Notes: generated by a model from the sequence alone, not told the origin. Positions 48,103 through 61,175 are shown, counted from the first letter of the stretch. The stretch is 64,000 nucleotides of DNA from Arabidopsis thaliana (GCF_000001735.4 NC_003071.7:4643151-4707150); one strand, 5' to 3'. Numbers and translations: made by a program.

Positions 48103-50331
48103 TACTACAAGAAAAACAGTTATTATTAGCGTACGGAAAACGCTATCAATTAATACGATAGCTGTTTAAGAAACGCTCTATCATCAGCCGCGATAAAAGG
48201 TCAGACACATAATATAGTGGTTTTAATGTCTGCTATGGTTTGATTTACATTAATAGCGTTTATTTAGGGTCTATTAAAACATATACAATAGCATTTGTCT
48301 GATGCTATTAATTCGTATATAACAGCATTTTGTAATTGCATTAATATATTTTAAGATTGCGTTGGCTAAATGTTATTTTTCTTTAGTTATTATAAAATTT
48401 GTAATTTGTTTTGAAATTTATCACTGTTTTGATTCAAACTGAAAACAAATATTATTAGAAAACAATATCTCAAACAAACTTCACCTCAAAGAAAACAACA
48501 TCTTAACAATATCTTAGAACAATATTTCCACGTTCTTAAACACATCTTAATTTCAGCAAACAACACATCTCAAAGCTAACAACAATATCACATAAATCTA
48601 AGTCTATCATTTGGCCAAGCGACTGTAGTTCCCAAAGCATCACCAACAAAATGAACCTCTGAATTTGGTCTCCACACTTTCGCACTTCCGATCTTTAAAA
48701 CTTGTACCCATACCTTGCTAGCATCAGGTCCTAAAGGGACGAAATGTACCTTATCTTCCGGATTAGTTGAACATATTCTGCCTTCTGCAACGATTTCTCC
48801 AGAGCCATTGCAATCTAACAACAAGCGCTTTCTTTGGTCATTTGACTTTGTGGTTTTGGCCATGCTGCAACTTGCACTCTGCCACTCACAACTTGCACTT
48901 TAAAAGGATGTTCAACAAAAACAATAACAAAAATATTTAACCATTACGGGAACAGAAGTGTTACCGCAGGTGATGATTCTTTAGGTGATAGGGTAGATGG
49001 GTTACTATACCCTATCCTCTGAATAGGCCATGGGATAAGCTCATGAAGTGCATCACCCATCAATATCATTTCACTAGTAGGTCTCCACAAATAAGCATCT
49101 TTATGAAAAATCTTGTCAACTTTAACGAGTGCAGCATTGGGACCTAGAGGAATATTGTTGGCAAGCAGTTCTTTTGGATCAGATGAAATCAAATGGCCCT
49201 CAGCAACTATTAGATCCTCCACATTCCAATCAAAGATGAGGATTCTATCAGGTGGTGCCTATGTCATGAATAAGTTATCTCTTTAGAATAAGATCAAGCA
49301 TAAAATTCAACTTAGTTAATAATAAGATAAAAAAAATGATTACCGATGACCCAGCAGTGTGATTCTCAGTTGGAGAGTTCACAGCATTGTCCACAATGAT
49401 TTTATTAGATGGCCATGGAATTTTAGTGCCCATAGCATTTCCAAGTGAGAAAATTGTTGCTGTTGGCCTCCAGACTGGTGCATCTTCTTTTGATACAAAG
49501 TTGACAATAACAACGGCTGCATTTTTAAGCGGAATGCGACCAATCTTGTATGTTCGTTCAGCCGAGCAAAACTCTCCTTCCCCGACAATGATATCTTCAT
49601 TTGAACACCAATCCAGTAGTTGACATCTAGTTACAACTTTGCTTGTCTCCGATATAGAAACATCATCAGACTATTCTCACAAGAAGACAAAGAATTAGTA
49701 ATAACATACAAATTAGCTTGCTCAATCAATCACATGAGTGAAAATTAACTAACCTTATTTCCTTTAGCTAAGCCACACACTTCATTTTGCAAATCATTTA
49801 TCCTGTTGATCAATATCGCTTGTTGTGCTTCAAGCTTTTGTACATGAGCGTCTCTAGCTTGAAGGAACGCTCGCTTGGTAGCAGTAACCCCTCTGCCCAT
49901 TCCTCTCACTCTTCCTTACTTGCCTTTTCCTAACACTTGACTTACAGCATCGTTGCTAATGCTAATAGTATCTGAAGATGCCATTTCACTATCAATATAT
50001 TTGATTTGTTCCTGATACAGTTATTTCAAAACAATTAGAATAACATAGATAATCTAATCAAAGCGATTCTACATTATTTGTTCTTGATGATCCCATTTCA
50101 CTTACAATAGTATCTGCAAATTCATGTCTAACAGGTCGCCCATCTGAATGAGTATGTCTTGCTACCCATATTTTACTCCTAGTCACTTTACTAAGCTCAG
50201 AACTCTTGATCCTCTACAAGCAGCAAACATTGTTTAATATTTGAAATAACCAAATATAAATTGTAAATCACACGTACCATCTCATGACCAAGTCTCATCA
50301 TTCCTTTTCTGCTGGTGGTGTGTAGAATTTG

Positions 50332-51172
50332 TGATATGTCTATAATTTGCATGATTTAGGCATTCATTCTTCACCACTTTGTCATTGTTTCATCCACATT
50401 TCATCTCATTAGGAGTCGTTTTAATGTGTTTTACATACTTAGGACGATTTTGCATTAGGATTGCATGTGCACGGCATATTTGGTTATTTTCAGGTACTTT
50501 GGATGCTTTTGGAGTTCAAACAGAGGAAAAACAGAACCTGAAGTCAGAATGCCCAATGACGCCTTCAGCAAAAGTACTCTATCGCAGCCTCGGAGCCCTA
50601 CCAGGGCAAATCACTCTATCGCAACCTCGGAGAAGCAAGCAGCTCAGTTTCACTCAATCGCGAAGCCGGAGGAATCACCCCATCAGAACCACTCGATCAC
50701 CACTCGATCACCAGGAAGCCTATCTGCTCATTCTGCACTCAACCAGACAAGCTGAGAACAAAGAAGAGAAGAGAAGCCGAAGAAACCACTCGATCACCAC
50801 CTTATGACATCCACTCGATCGCACTCGATCACAGGGTCGCTGGACCATTCAATCTCGACTTCACTGCATCTCACTCGATCGCAAGACGGAGCCCCTGAAG
50901 CCCAGTTTGATCAATGACAAACTCGATCACTAGGAAGCTCATTTCTGCCGGTCAGATGCCAATGACATATTCGGTCGCAGGATCATGACGTGAAGATTCG
51001 CTATATATTTAGTTTCATTATTTGTTTCATTTCTCGCTTATATAAACTGCCTCTTAGGGTTTTCCCTAGAGCATCCGATATTATTCGCTATTATCCATTA
51101 TTATCTCGCTTTTACATTTTCGCAACTTTGATAGCCGCAGTGTTTCTCCTGCGACTTTGTAGTTTCGCTTCC
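50332..51172 (+). repeat. 5' LTR, truncated (family A)
   Basis: Nearly identical to 54783-55622 over about 840 bases, then diverges after TTGTAGTTTCGCTT. The last 770 or so bases of the LTR are missing. 51173-51251 is filler DNA of unknown origin. The high identity of the two LTRs suggests a young insertion. Confidence 0.9.
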
Positions 51173-51251
51173 ATTCCCTGGTCGTTTCAAGAAAGTTCTG
51201 GTTGCAAAATACAGAGCCCTCCTATAAAAACACATAAAGGATATCCCTTTA

Positions 51252-52456
51252 GTGGACTGTCTCGCGTTAATACCTGACGAGCACAAGTACGTGAAAGACC
51301 TGATTACAGAAAGGATCAAAGAAGTCCAAGGAATGGTGGTGTTAAGTCATGAGTGCAGTGCAATCACTCAGAAGAAGATTGTTCAAGAAAAGTTGGAAGA
51401 TCCAGGATCTTTTACTCTACCATGCTCTATTAGGCAATTGACTTTCAACAATTGTCTATGTGATCTAGGAGCCTCAGTCAGCTTAATGCCACTCTCTGTT
51501 GTAAAGAAGCTGGGATTCGTTCAAAACAAGCCTTGTGATCTAACCTTGATTCTTGCTGATAGGACTTCAAAGAGACCTTTTGGCCTTTTAGAGGATGTGC
51601 CAGTAATGATTAATAGAGTAGAGGCGCCTACTGATTTTGTTGTGCTTGAGATGGATGAAGAATCTAAGGATCCTCTGATCTTAGGAAGACCTTTCTTGGC
51701 TTCAGTTGGAGCAGTAATAGATGTTAAGCAAGGAAAAATTAATCTTAATCTGGGAGAGGATGTCAAAATGAAGTTTGACATCAGGGACGCTATGAAGAAG
51801 CCAACAATAGAAGGACAAACCTTCTTAGTTGAGGAAATGGATCAGCTAGGTAATGAACTGCTAGAGGAGATTGTTGACAGAGATCACCTTCAAACTACTT
51901 TAACCAAAAGTAGTGAAGCTGGATTTCTCTCCAGTGAGACCTTGAGCTATGAGATGTCATTAGACTCACACAACGAAGTACCAGGATCAGAGATCTTTAA
52001 GGTGTCATTGCGTTAGAAACAGAGGATGTTACATTGGACGAGGAAGGCTCAACTGATACTCGACTAGTGTCAAGCGTGAGGGCATCAAATGATTGGTTAG
52101 AACTCAAGGAGAGGTCAAAATGGCACGACAGAGCTATAAGAGAGCTAACACACACTGTGAAAGAGCCGAAGGATCAAGTCAAAGAGCTCCATGGGAAAGC
52201 CAACCAAGCTCCACTCGACATCAAGGACGTCCCAAATGATGAAGTTATTCCTATGGTTAGAAAAGAAGGATGTGAATTCACATCAAAACAGTCTAGAAAA
52301 GACGACTATCCAGATGATGAAAAAGGAGCTTACCAAGAAAGGGTCATTGAGTACTCAATTACAGACTTGTCACGAGAGCATGCTGAATTTGATGTTGTAT
52401 CTACTAAGGAAGGAGAGGAGACGTCAATTCTACTCTATCACCCTCCTTTAGCCTAA
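51252..52456 (+). pseudogene. Athila protease and coiled-coil post-protease region
   Basis: 51252-52016 is one open frame: [19 protein letters not shown], then [19 protein letters not shown] with the catalytic Asp in DLGAS, then [19 protein letters not shown] and [17 protein letters not shown] stop at 52014-52016 is followed closely by 52034-52456, a charged coiled-coil segment (ELTHTVKEPKDQVKELHGK). The order is the same as in the minus-strand element. This protease would cleave the gag polyprotein; here gag is gone, and no polymerase follows. Confidence 0.85.
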
Positions 52457-54782
52457 TGAGTGTGAGGAGTCAAGCTAGAGACTTAAAACAAGCTCACTTG
52501 GGAGGAAGTCTCATGCCTATCCTTGTATATAGTTTTTATTTTTGTTACTTTTGATTTGTTTTGGTTTTGTTTTTGATTCTCAGGAAATGAATAACAGCTG
52601 GGGCAACAACAGGGATGCAACCGAGTGTTCAAATAAAACATTTCAAATTTTGGATGAATTACTCTATCGCAAGACGAGAGTAAAAGCTCGAGAGTGCGAT
52701 CTAGTGGTTTTGGGACAACATCTTTCTCAACGACACCACTCGATCGCAACATGGCAATGGTGTAATCAAGTGGTCTCCTAGTGGAATTCCCAAACCACTC
52801 AATCACAAGGAGAAGTGAAAACGCCCGACATGACTTCAATGACAACCCGCCTGAAGACATGTCATCCAGCCACCATGACATTGCTCCGCCAAGGCAATTC
52901 ACCTATAAACATAGGGACCCCACCGTTCCGCAAGTTCCCCGTCTCATGAGCCAATGGAAAACAAGAGGAGGAAGAGTGCTAGAACTGTACATTCATCAAG
53001 CAAAGGCCGGATAATGTCGGGCTGGAGAACACATGAGTGTCATGCTCTACAACCTGCTCGGGTTGCGATCGAGCTTAATGACGAGGAGATGGCGGAGCCA
53101 CATCAAGAACCGGCCATGCCTGCGGAGTACACTCAAGCGAATATGGATGGCTACATCTCCAGGCCATTCTACTGAGGTAAAACACCAAAACCCTTTGTAA
53201 ATACCGCTTTTGTTTTTGTTTCTGTGTTTATCTTGAATTCTTTCACAAATTTTGATTACACAAGGGACTGTGTAATTTAAGTTTGGGGGAGGGTTCAAGA
53301 CGTATTTGACTTATTTTTTTGTGAATATCATTTCAGTCTGCATATCATCTAAGTCATAGAAAAAAACAAAAAAATTTGAAATTTTTTGAAAATGAATTCC
53401 ACAAAAACAGAGTGATCATTTAGTTGCATTACATTTAGAATCGAGTCTAGAGTGTTTCATATACGATTGTTGCATATGCATAGGGGAGAATGAGGAAATA
53501 GCCTTGTAAGCATGATGATTCACTAAAATGAGTTATTAGTTCTCTAAGGCATTTGAATGACTTTGAAGTAAAACCGCACCATGTTCTATAGAAACCACTC
53601 GATGCATGTCATGACACCTTTCCCTGTCAATTTGAACTTGAATCTGACTTATAATTATCATGTTTGCATCGTTTTTGAACTCGTGGATAGAATACATATC
53701 TGGATTTTCTTTCACTTATTCACCACTCTTGTTAATCCAAGTAGCTGCTTCTATTATTGGAGTAGTTTCCCCACCCTTAACCAGCCCTTCTTTCAAGCCA
53801 TGTTATTTTGTGAGAGCATGAGGCCTTTTTTCAGGATTGAGCTTGGTAGAACGTGTTAGGTTGGAGCCGACAAGAGTAGTATCTCATGTGGTTCCAATCC
53901 GCGTTTTCGGACTTGGTAGGAGTAGGTGGGAACTTATTTGGGGATTGAGATTGAGTGTGAAAAGGAAAAAAAAAAAAAAAAATGGGTTAGAGTCTTTAGG
54001 AGAAGGAAGCTGAAAATTATATTGTGGTCTAGTGAATGTTTGGGAAGCCTAGAATTGTTAAGATATGCTCTAAAAAAAATAGATGGCAACAAAAACAGAA
54101 AAATAAAAAAAAAATGATAAGAGCCATAAGAGTTTAAGAAAAACCCAATTCACTAGACTAGACTCATAGAGTTTAAGAAAAGCGTCTCCTTAAGAACAAG
54201 AGCCAAAGAAAAGAAAAGGAAACATTGATCCAAGAAAAAAATCGAAACATGCCTTTAGTGCAAAAGGGTAGACTTAGGATCATCATTGGGTTTAGAGATA
54301 GGACCATCTACTTGTTATTCACGGTTTATGTCATTGGGTAGATAGGGTGCTATTCTTGTATGCATAGGTTGGCACTTACCTTTAGCATTCTTCTAAAGCT
54401 CAGTCCTTTTTCATTGAGAGTCCCCTGCTATTAAAATCTGAACCACTAAAAAGGGACCATCTTTGTCTCATAACCTGTCATTAGCCAAATGAGTTCACTA
54501 GCGATGCATATCTTGATTCATGTTTTTGAACTTAATGAATGTTAAAGGGATTGGTTGATCTTGACGCATTGTGCATTTGAGTGTAGGTTTGGATCATAAC
54601 AGAGCATGGCTAAAGTTTTTAAGTAGAAGTTGATCACCTCGCATCTTAGAACTGTTAGCTGGTACATTGATCTTAATTGTCATATCTCATGCTTTGGTTC
54701 TGAATCCCCAACTTCAAACCTCTCCTTCCGCTTATGTCTTCTTGTTTGCTTGAGGGCAAGCAAAGACTAAGTTTGGGGGAGT
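52457..54782 (+). other. Athila 3' internal region, mostly non-coding
   Basis: 52587-53175 contains broken frames with basic C-terminal segments in the position of ORF-1, but too decayed to call. GTTTGGGGGAGGGTTCAAGAC at 53281 matches the minus-strand element's 3' region. 53940-54240 has A-rich runs. The region ends in the polypurine tract at 54769-54781. Confidence 0.55.
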
Positions 54783-56427
54783 TGATATGTCTATAATTTG
54801 CATGATTTAGGCATTCATTCTTCACCATTTTGTCATTGTTTCATCCACATTTCATCTCATTAGGAGTCGTTTTAGTGTGTTTTACATACTTAGGACGATT
54901 TTGCATTAGGATTGCATGTGCATGGCATATTTGGTTGTTTTCAGGTACTTTGGATGCTTTTGGAGTTCAAACAGAGGAAAAACAGAACCTGAAGTCAGAA
55001 TGCCCAATGACGCCTTCAGCAAAAGTACTCTATTGCAGCCTCGAAGCCCTGCCAGGGCAAATCACTCTATCGCAACCTCGGAGAAGCAAGCAGCTCAGTT
55101 TCACTCAATCGCGAAGCCGGAGGAATCACCCCATCAGAACCACTCGATCACCACTCGATCACCAGGAAGCCTATCTGCTCATTATGCACTCAACCAGACA
55201 AGCTGAGAACAAAGAAGAGAAGAGAAGCCGAAGAAACCACTCGATCACCACCTCATGACATCCACTCGATCGCACTCGATCACAGGGTCGCTGGACCATT
55301 CAATCTCGAATTCACTGCATCTCACTCGATCGCAAGACGGAGCCCCTGAAGCCCAGTTTGATCAATAACATACTCGATCACTAGGAAGCTTATTTCTGCC
55401 CGTCAGATGCCAATGACATATTCGGTCGCAGGATCATGACGTGAAGATTTGCTATATATTTAGTTTCCTTATTTGTTTCATTTCTCGCTTATATAAACTG
55501 CCTCTTAGGGTTTTCCCTAGGGCATCCGTTATTATCCGCTATTATCCATTATTATCTCGCTTTTACATTTTCGCAACTTTGATAGCCGCAGTGTTTCTCC
55601 TGCGACTTTGTAGTTTCGCTTTCAAGTATTTGATATTCAGTTTTCGTTTAAGTCTTTCGTCATTTCTGTTATCATGTTTTCAGTTGTTGCTTTGTTATTG
55701 TCTTTGATTATGTCTGAGTAGTGAACTGTATTTCTGAGGATGTGATAGAATAGTTGTGGTTTACTTGGTCGTTTTAGGTGGTTGAGTTTAGAGTTCTAGA
55801 ATCCCTTCTGGATTAGTTGCGCTTATTGCTTATTTCACTAGCTAATGTGGAGTATGAGTCCAGACGTCCAGCGCTCAGAAGGCATTTAATGGGCGTTGGA
55901 TCCTATTAATTCCAGAGATATCTGACTCTACCCCAAGGGATTAGCTGTAGAGAGGGTATTAACTTTAACATGTTGATTCGGTAATGCCTGCTTAGTTAGA
56001 GATCGCTAAAGGGATTTAGGTCAGTGTCTAGCTTTGCTTGAGGATTTCTATCACGAGAGTGAATTAATCTGTTGTTGAACTTGTTGTCTAGGGATAGCTT
56101 CTGTGAAGTTTTGTCAACCGCCTGAATAGATTAAGTAGACCACACTATTCGATTACCACATCCTTAGGAATCGTTTATCCATTTGCCTGTTATCATTTCT
56201 GCTTTGTCATTCACTTGCCTGCTATTGCCATTTCTGCTTTTAGTTTCATTTCATTTCTGTTATTGCATATTAGGACTGTTAGAACCAACCAACTTTCTGC
56301 TTGGCTTGACTTAGAGTTTTCTGATCATATCTCATCTGTTTGCATCACACCGGATTGGATTGACATCCTAAAATACTACAACGACAAGATAGTGTTTTAG
56401 GATTAATTGAGTAAAATCCTACTATCA
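54783..56427 (+). repeat. 3' LTR, full length 1645 bp (family A)
   Basis: TG at 54783 directly after the polypurine tract, CA at 56427. Within 55020-55390 there is a dense set of ACTCGATC(G/A)C words and one-base variants (ACTCTATCGCA, ACTCAATCGCG). A TATATAAACTGCCTC box at about 55490 could be the core promoter. Confidence 0.93.
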
Positions 56428-57344
56428 ATTTGTGCCTTCCTCAGTTCTCTAAACTTGTCACTTTTAGCCTACAGAATGCAATCCTATTTATCAGTGCGTT
56501 AAAAAAAATCAGAAAGACACATGACTATAGAACAAAATCTAAACCTATACAACCTTAAATTATGCGCTAGTCTTATTCTTCATCCAATTTTTCCATGCTG
56601 CAACAGATTGGATGTTCTTTGGTTTCAAACTTTGTAATTGTGTCTTGCCCATCTTTCGTACTTTAGTTAAAAGCTTGGACTTGGAAGACCGCCACAAACA
56701 ATCCATGTGCTTAAACACAGAATCTTTTTGCTATCCATCATTTAAATTGAACCTTGCCTGTAATATTTTTCAAATGCAAACATTACTTTATAATAACTTA
56801 AGATGGAATACTCTATAAACAAAAGATGAAGTACCTTAATCTCCTCCCAAAGTCTGTCTTTGGTTTGATCATCAAGTTTCCTCCAATCATCTAGGAGTAC
56901 AGGTACATGCTCCCTGACTAGAGGACCAAGAAACGATGAAAGTGTTACAGACCCTTTCCCAACAGGTTCACCTAAAGCAGTGAATTCAACATCAACTTTA
57001 TCATCATGGTGTTTTGCAACTCCACGCATCTTTGTTGGTCTTCTGATTTTCCTTGATTTGACATTTGCTTCTTGTGTTTCATCTGCTACAGTTGATGGCT
57101 GGATAGTTTATTGATCGACATTTTCCCCTGGAATATGATTAGTACTGTCTTCTTCAGCTTGCTCTAATGTCACAGGGCTAATTCCTTGTTTCCTTTTACT
57201 GCGCATGTTGTTGCTTGCATCTACTGTAGGGAGCCTTGTCGTACACCTGAAACAAAACTCTGTATATTATTCAAAGCTTTATCAGACAGAATAACTTGCC
57301 TACCCTTTAACTTGTTGCAAAACTCTATCACTCCATTACTATAA

Positions 57345-60300
57345 CTCCTTCACAATCATTTCTAACATAAAAACTCTCATCATCAGAAGATTGGTTCCCT
57401 AAATCTTCTACTTCAGGAACAGAATAAGGTGCAACAAACTCCTCTTTTGTTTCTAACTCGTGATACCCTCTAGGAGGTGCCCTCATAACTACAGACTAAG
57501 CTGATGAATCATCTTCTTTAGAGTAGAAAACCTGTTTCGCTTGTGATGCCAAAATATATGGATCTTCTCTATACCCAGATTGGTTAACATTCACATTCAC
57601 TAGTGTAAAACCTTCATCTTCTCTTACACCATTTCCTTTGTTGGCCCACTTACACTTGAATATTGGAACCTGAAACATATGATAATCCAACAAGATTATC
57701 TCTTGGATAACTCCATAGAACACAACCATGCTTGCGATATGCCTAGTATCTCTGGCACTAGATCTACACATGCTGAAAGCTTCATATGTGACGCCACTGT
57801 TTTGAGTCTTACGCATTACATCCTCAGTGTGAAAGCGGTGCCCATTAATGACATATCCTTTATAGGACTGAGCTATATGCCTTGGTCCATGAGCCAACTA
57901 TCTCAACTTAGTTGAATGCTCGTGGGAATTACTAGGTATCTAATGACACATCAGTAAAAAATACCAAGTTAGACTTATGCATTTCTAACTAAGTTAGTAT
58001 CTGATTCAATACATAGAAAAATAGAATTATCAATAACCTTGTTCTTTTATCCACAATGAGAATCTGGCTGTGTGAAATTTCCACAGAAGAGTCTCATTTT
58101 TTCCACATCGGATATCATTAGCTTGCAATTCTTCCATATGCATCCTAACAATCAAAAGATATCAAGTTAATTTCATATACTTCACAATCGATTTAGTAAA
58201 AGTTCTCAAAGGTGAACTTACTCTACATATGGATTCATCACTGCCATGTTCATTAAAACATATCGATGGGCTATCTCTCGTTCTTTATCAGTAAGAATAA
58301 CTTGCCTACCTTTTTGCAATGGTCTGCCTTCAAGAATGGTTGCAGATAACTCAACATCTTCATTTCGGTTTACATTCTCTTGAACTGGTACAGAATTCTG
58401 TAAGAACTCTAAGCAGAATGCAATACATTCACCTGCCATATATCCTTCAGCCATACACGCTTCTGGTCTTGCATAGTTCTTTACATATGACTTAAGCGTT
58501 TTCATGTACCTATTGGTCAAGTTTGCAATCTGTTAGACCACTGCAAGAGTATCTAAATTGATGAATTATTAAAAGTTATCAGAATTTAAAAATAGAGTAC
58601 CTTTCAAAGGGGTACATCCATCTGAAATGGACCGGTCCACCCAAACGTGTCTCCCTTGCTAGATGTAAGGGTAGATGAAACATTATATCAAAAAGAGATG
58701 GAGGAAAATATCTCTCTAGTTCGCACAGTGTCTCTACACACTCATCCTCTAATGATATTAGCTTCTCAGGGTCAAGAACTCCTACCACAATCTTCTAAAG
58801 AAACTGCACAATCTAGTCACTACAAGCCTAGGTCCACTTGGAAGCAAGCCTCGCAAAGCAAATGGTAGGAGGTTTTGCAGAAGCACATGGTGATCGTGAT
58901 ATTTTAATCCATCTATTATGGGAGGATCAACGAACACAGAGTTTGCAAGATTTGCACAATAACCATCAGGTCCTTTGAACAAACTCAGCCTCTTGCAAAA
59001 TCTCTTTTTCTCTTCTTTTGACAGCCAACAAGTAGCTAGAGGTAAGTAAGATTTCTTCCCTTTCATCTGAATGTGTAAGTTCCCTCGGATCCCCATATCT
59101 TCCAAATCTTTTCTGGCCTTTAATCCATATTTTGACTTAGGAGATTGCATCAAAATAGACAATATAGCATCAGAGACATTCTTCTCCACATGCATAACGT
59201 CAATGTTGTGCCTAACCGGCATATCCTGATACACAAGTTAGACGACTAAGTTAGAAATCTAGTTACAAATATAATTAAAACTGGAGTTATGATATAGATA
59301 ATTTATACATTACACATACCTTCCAATAAGCTAACTCGAAGAGAATGGACTTTTTCTTCCACCTCCAAGTACCATTGTCTTCATCATTATCATCATCTGA
59401 AATCACCTCATCGTCACAGACAATTGTTCTTTTTTGTTTGCTGTTTTTCCCTAAAGGTTTCCCAAACTCATTTCTGAAGTCCTTAAGTAACTCATATATT
59501 TCAACTCCACTTTGAATTCTGCTAGCAAACCCTTCTTCTAATGTGTTGTCAAAACATTTCTTTCTTCTTCCATACGGATGCACAGGCCTCAGCCTCTTTC
59601 TATTGCCTAAATACACATGTTTTCGACTAAATTTCAACCACCTAAAATGTTAGATATGACTTGAATTGGATTGGGCCCTTAACTTTAGGCCCAATCAGTT
59701 TAGGGTTAATTAGGGTTTCTTTTGTATAAGTACTCTTCTTAACCTAACCTCCATGTATTCTGATTTCTGTAATTCTCCAGTAATAAAATCTGTCTCTTTG
59801 CCCGTGGATGTAGCCATCAGAAAGTGTTGGTGAACCACGTTAAATCTGTGTCGTCGTGTTCTTTACGTTTTTGTTATCTTGCTCACATCTGTTATAACAT
59901 AAAAGGTGTATCTTTTCCACACACAACACACGCTTGTTTCCCTTTCACTTTACACCCAGCTAATGTCCCCAAAGCTGGATAATCAGTGATACTCCACAGC
60001 AACATTGCCTTCAGTGTAAAATTCTCTTTTAGAAATGAGTCATAAACGATAATACCTTCATTCCACAGATCATTAAGATCATCTATCAAAGGTGCTAGAT
60101 AGACGTCAATATTGTTGCTTGGTGCAGTTGGCCCCAGAATCAATAACGTCAACATTATATTCTCTGACTTCATACACTTTGTTGGCTCCATGTTGTAGTT
60201 GACCAATAGAACTGGTGATGTGCTATACTTGATATTCTGGATCAAGAATGGATTCATTCCATTTGTTGAAAGTCCGAGGCGCAGGTTTCTTGGATCAGAG

Positions 60301-60705
60301 GAGAACTCTGGCCATTTGTTATTCACAGTGGCCCAAGTTATTGAGTCAACCGAATGACGCATTCTTCCATCCGAACTAGCATTGTCTGAATGCCAACGCA
60401 CCTCTTCAGCTATCCTTTTGGATCTAAACATCCGCCTAAATCTGTCTTTGATTGGAAAGTATCTAAGTACTTTAGCTGGGATCCCTTTCTTTTCCTCACT
60501 ACTATGTTTATCCCTTTCCCATCTTGAAACACTACACCGTGGACAGCTTTCCATGTCCTTGTATTCCTTCCGGTAAAGAATGTAGTCATTCTTACAAGCA
60601 TGAATCATATCATATCCAAAACCAAACATCTTCAAGAAACTCTTCATCTCATTTGTTGATCTCGGGAGAACATTATCCGTTGGAAGCATGGAATTTTGTG
60701 CAGTT
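57345..60705 (-). pseudogene. TNP2 transposase with DUF4218 and DUF4216
   Basis: From right to left: tnp2 domain (NVLPRSTNEMKSFLKMFGF, HACKNDYILYRKEYKDMES, LRLGLSTNGMNPF, LTLLILGPTAPSNNIDVYL, VKGKQACVVCGKDT) at 60705-59905. After the solo LTR come LKFSRKHVYLGNRKRLRP and PVRHNIDVMHVEKNVSDAI. DUF4218 follows (CVETLCELERYFPPSLFDI, PVHFRWMYPFERY, CMAEGYMAGECIAFCLEF) at 58780-58218. DUF4216 (SVTYEAFSMCRSSARD-like, VVFYGVIQEIILLDYHMFQ, PIFKCKW) is at 57897-57496, and an acidic tail runs to about 57345. These are the standard parts of a plant CACTA transposase. The N-terminal domain is outside or deleted by the copia insertion. Several introns are plausible, and some frame breaks are real. Confidence 0.9.
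59648..59899 (+). mobile_element. Solo copia-type LTR, 252 bp
   Basis: TGTTAGATATGACTTGAATTG to CATCTGTTATAACA, flanked by TAAAA on both sides (59643-59647 and 59900-59904), a perfect 5-bp duplication. It lies within the TNP2 coding region. The same LTR, with an internal deletion, ends the copia element at the right edge of the window. Confidence 0.95.
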
Positions 60706-60942
60706 TGAGATCCATGCAAAATTCGTGTCAGAGCACAAGGTTTCCTTTTCTGCGTTTCGTGCGATTTTCGGGTTGAAAAAAGTTTGTGTAGATCTGTGTA
60801 GAAGAAGGTTCGTGCAAAATCCATGTAGAAGAAGTATTGTGCAGAATCAGGTTCTAGGAATTCCGCGTTTGTAATCTGTGAGAAGATGTCTGCGATAAAT
60901 GTGAAGATCGACAAGATTTCTGGGAGAAGCAGTTTCAGTTTC

Positions 60943-61175
60943 AGGTCCAAGGTAGGGCATCTGGTCTAGTGGACATCTGGCTCGGTGGGTGTTTTGGTCC
61001 AGTGGACCTTCAGGCCTATGATAGGCAGCAAATCCATGTTGAGCATCTGGCCCGTGTTAGATAGATGGCCCTTGTTGGGCATCTTGTCTGTATTGGATAT
61101 CTGGCCCTTATGGGGCATCTGGTTTGTCTCGGACATGTGGTATATGTTGGGCATCTGGCCTGATATGTATCAGGC
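60943..61175 (+). repeat. Hairpin array A (in gag position)
   Basis: Short inverted words follow each other at about 20-base spacing with CATCTGG linkers: GGTCTagtGGAC, GGTCCagtGGACC, GGCCTatgATAGGC, GGCCCttgttGGGC, GGCCCttatgGGGC (loops in lower case). Some units are decayed. It begins right after the first 20 codons of gag. Confidence 0.7.

Larger units (their letters stand above)
50332..56427 (+). mobile_element. Athila/Tat-group element (family A) with 5-bp duplication
   Basis: Starts TGATATGTCTATAATTTGC at 50332 and ends CCTACTATCA at 56427. ATTTG flanks it on both sides (50327-50331 and 56428-56432), and the TNP1 reading frame joins across it. The 5' LTR is cut short at about 51172, and the 3' LTR is full (54783-56427). 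The inside retains protease and downstream coding remnants only; gag and the whole of reverse transcriptase to integrase are absent. 53176-54782 is non-coding 3' sequence ending in the polypurine tract AGTTTGGGGGAGT right before the 3' LTR. Confidence 0.92.
48588..57206 (-). pseudogene. TNP1-type CACTA protein with DUF8039 repeats, split by Athila
   Basis: Start ATG at 57206 (MRSKRKQGISPVTLEQAEE). Next comes the Transposase_24 region: MRGVAKHHDDKVDVEF, FLGPLVREHVPVLLDDW and KTKDRLWEEI-like at 57029-56830, then, across the Athila insertion, ILHTTSRKGMMRLGHEM and VARHTHSDGRPVRHEF (50330-50090). A coiled coil follows (LEAQQAILINRINDLQNEV, 49860-49760). Three DUF8039 repeats follow at about 49640-49364, 49222-48944 and 48863-48588, each with the pattern AEG...S......PLGP.A..V......WRP.SE......G....WP. 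The protein is thought to be the DNA-binding partner of TNP2. Stops at 49916-49918 and 57107-57109 show decay. Confidence 0.85.
48103..60705 (-). mobile_element. CACTA element (En/Spm), minus strand, with TNP1 and TNP2
   Basis: The left terminus reads TACTACAAGAAAAACAG, one base off the canonical CACTACAAG. It is followed by subterminal AACGCTAT/AGCATTT words over 48120-48370, as in the element at 2859. On the minus strand come, from right to left, TNP2 with DUF4218 and DUF4216, then TNP1. It is interrupted by the Athila element 50332-56427, a solo LTR 59648-59899 and the copia element from about 60712. The right end lies beyond the window. 48371-48587 is the 3' flank of TNP1 with no other gene. 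Confidence 0.85.

Noticed and set aside
48588-49222. Separate small genes for each DUF8039 segment
   Set aside because: The segments are colinear exons of one TNP1-like gene continuing upstream with the Transposase_24 region.
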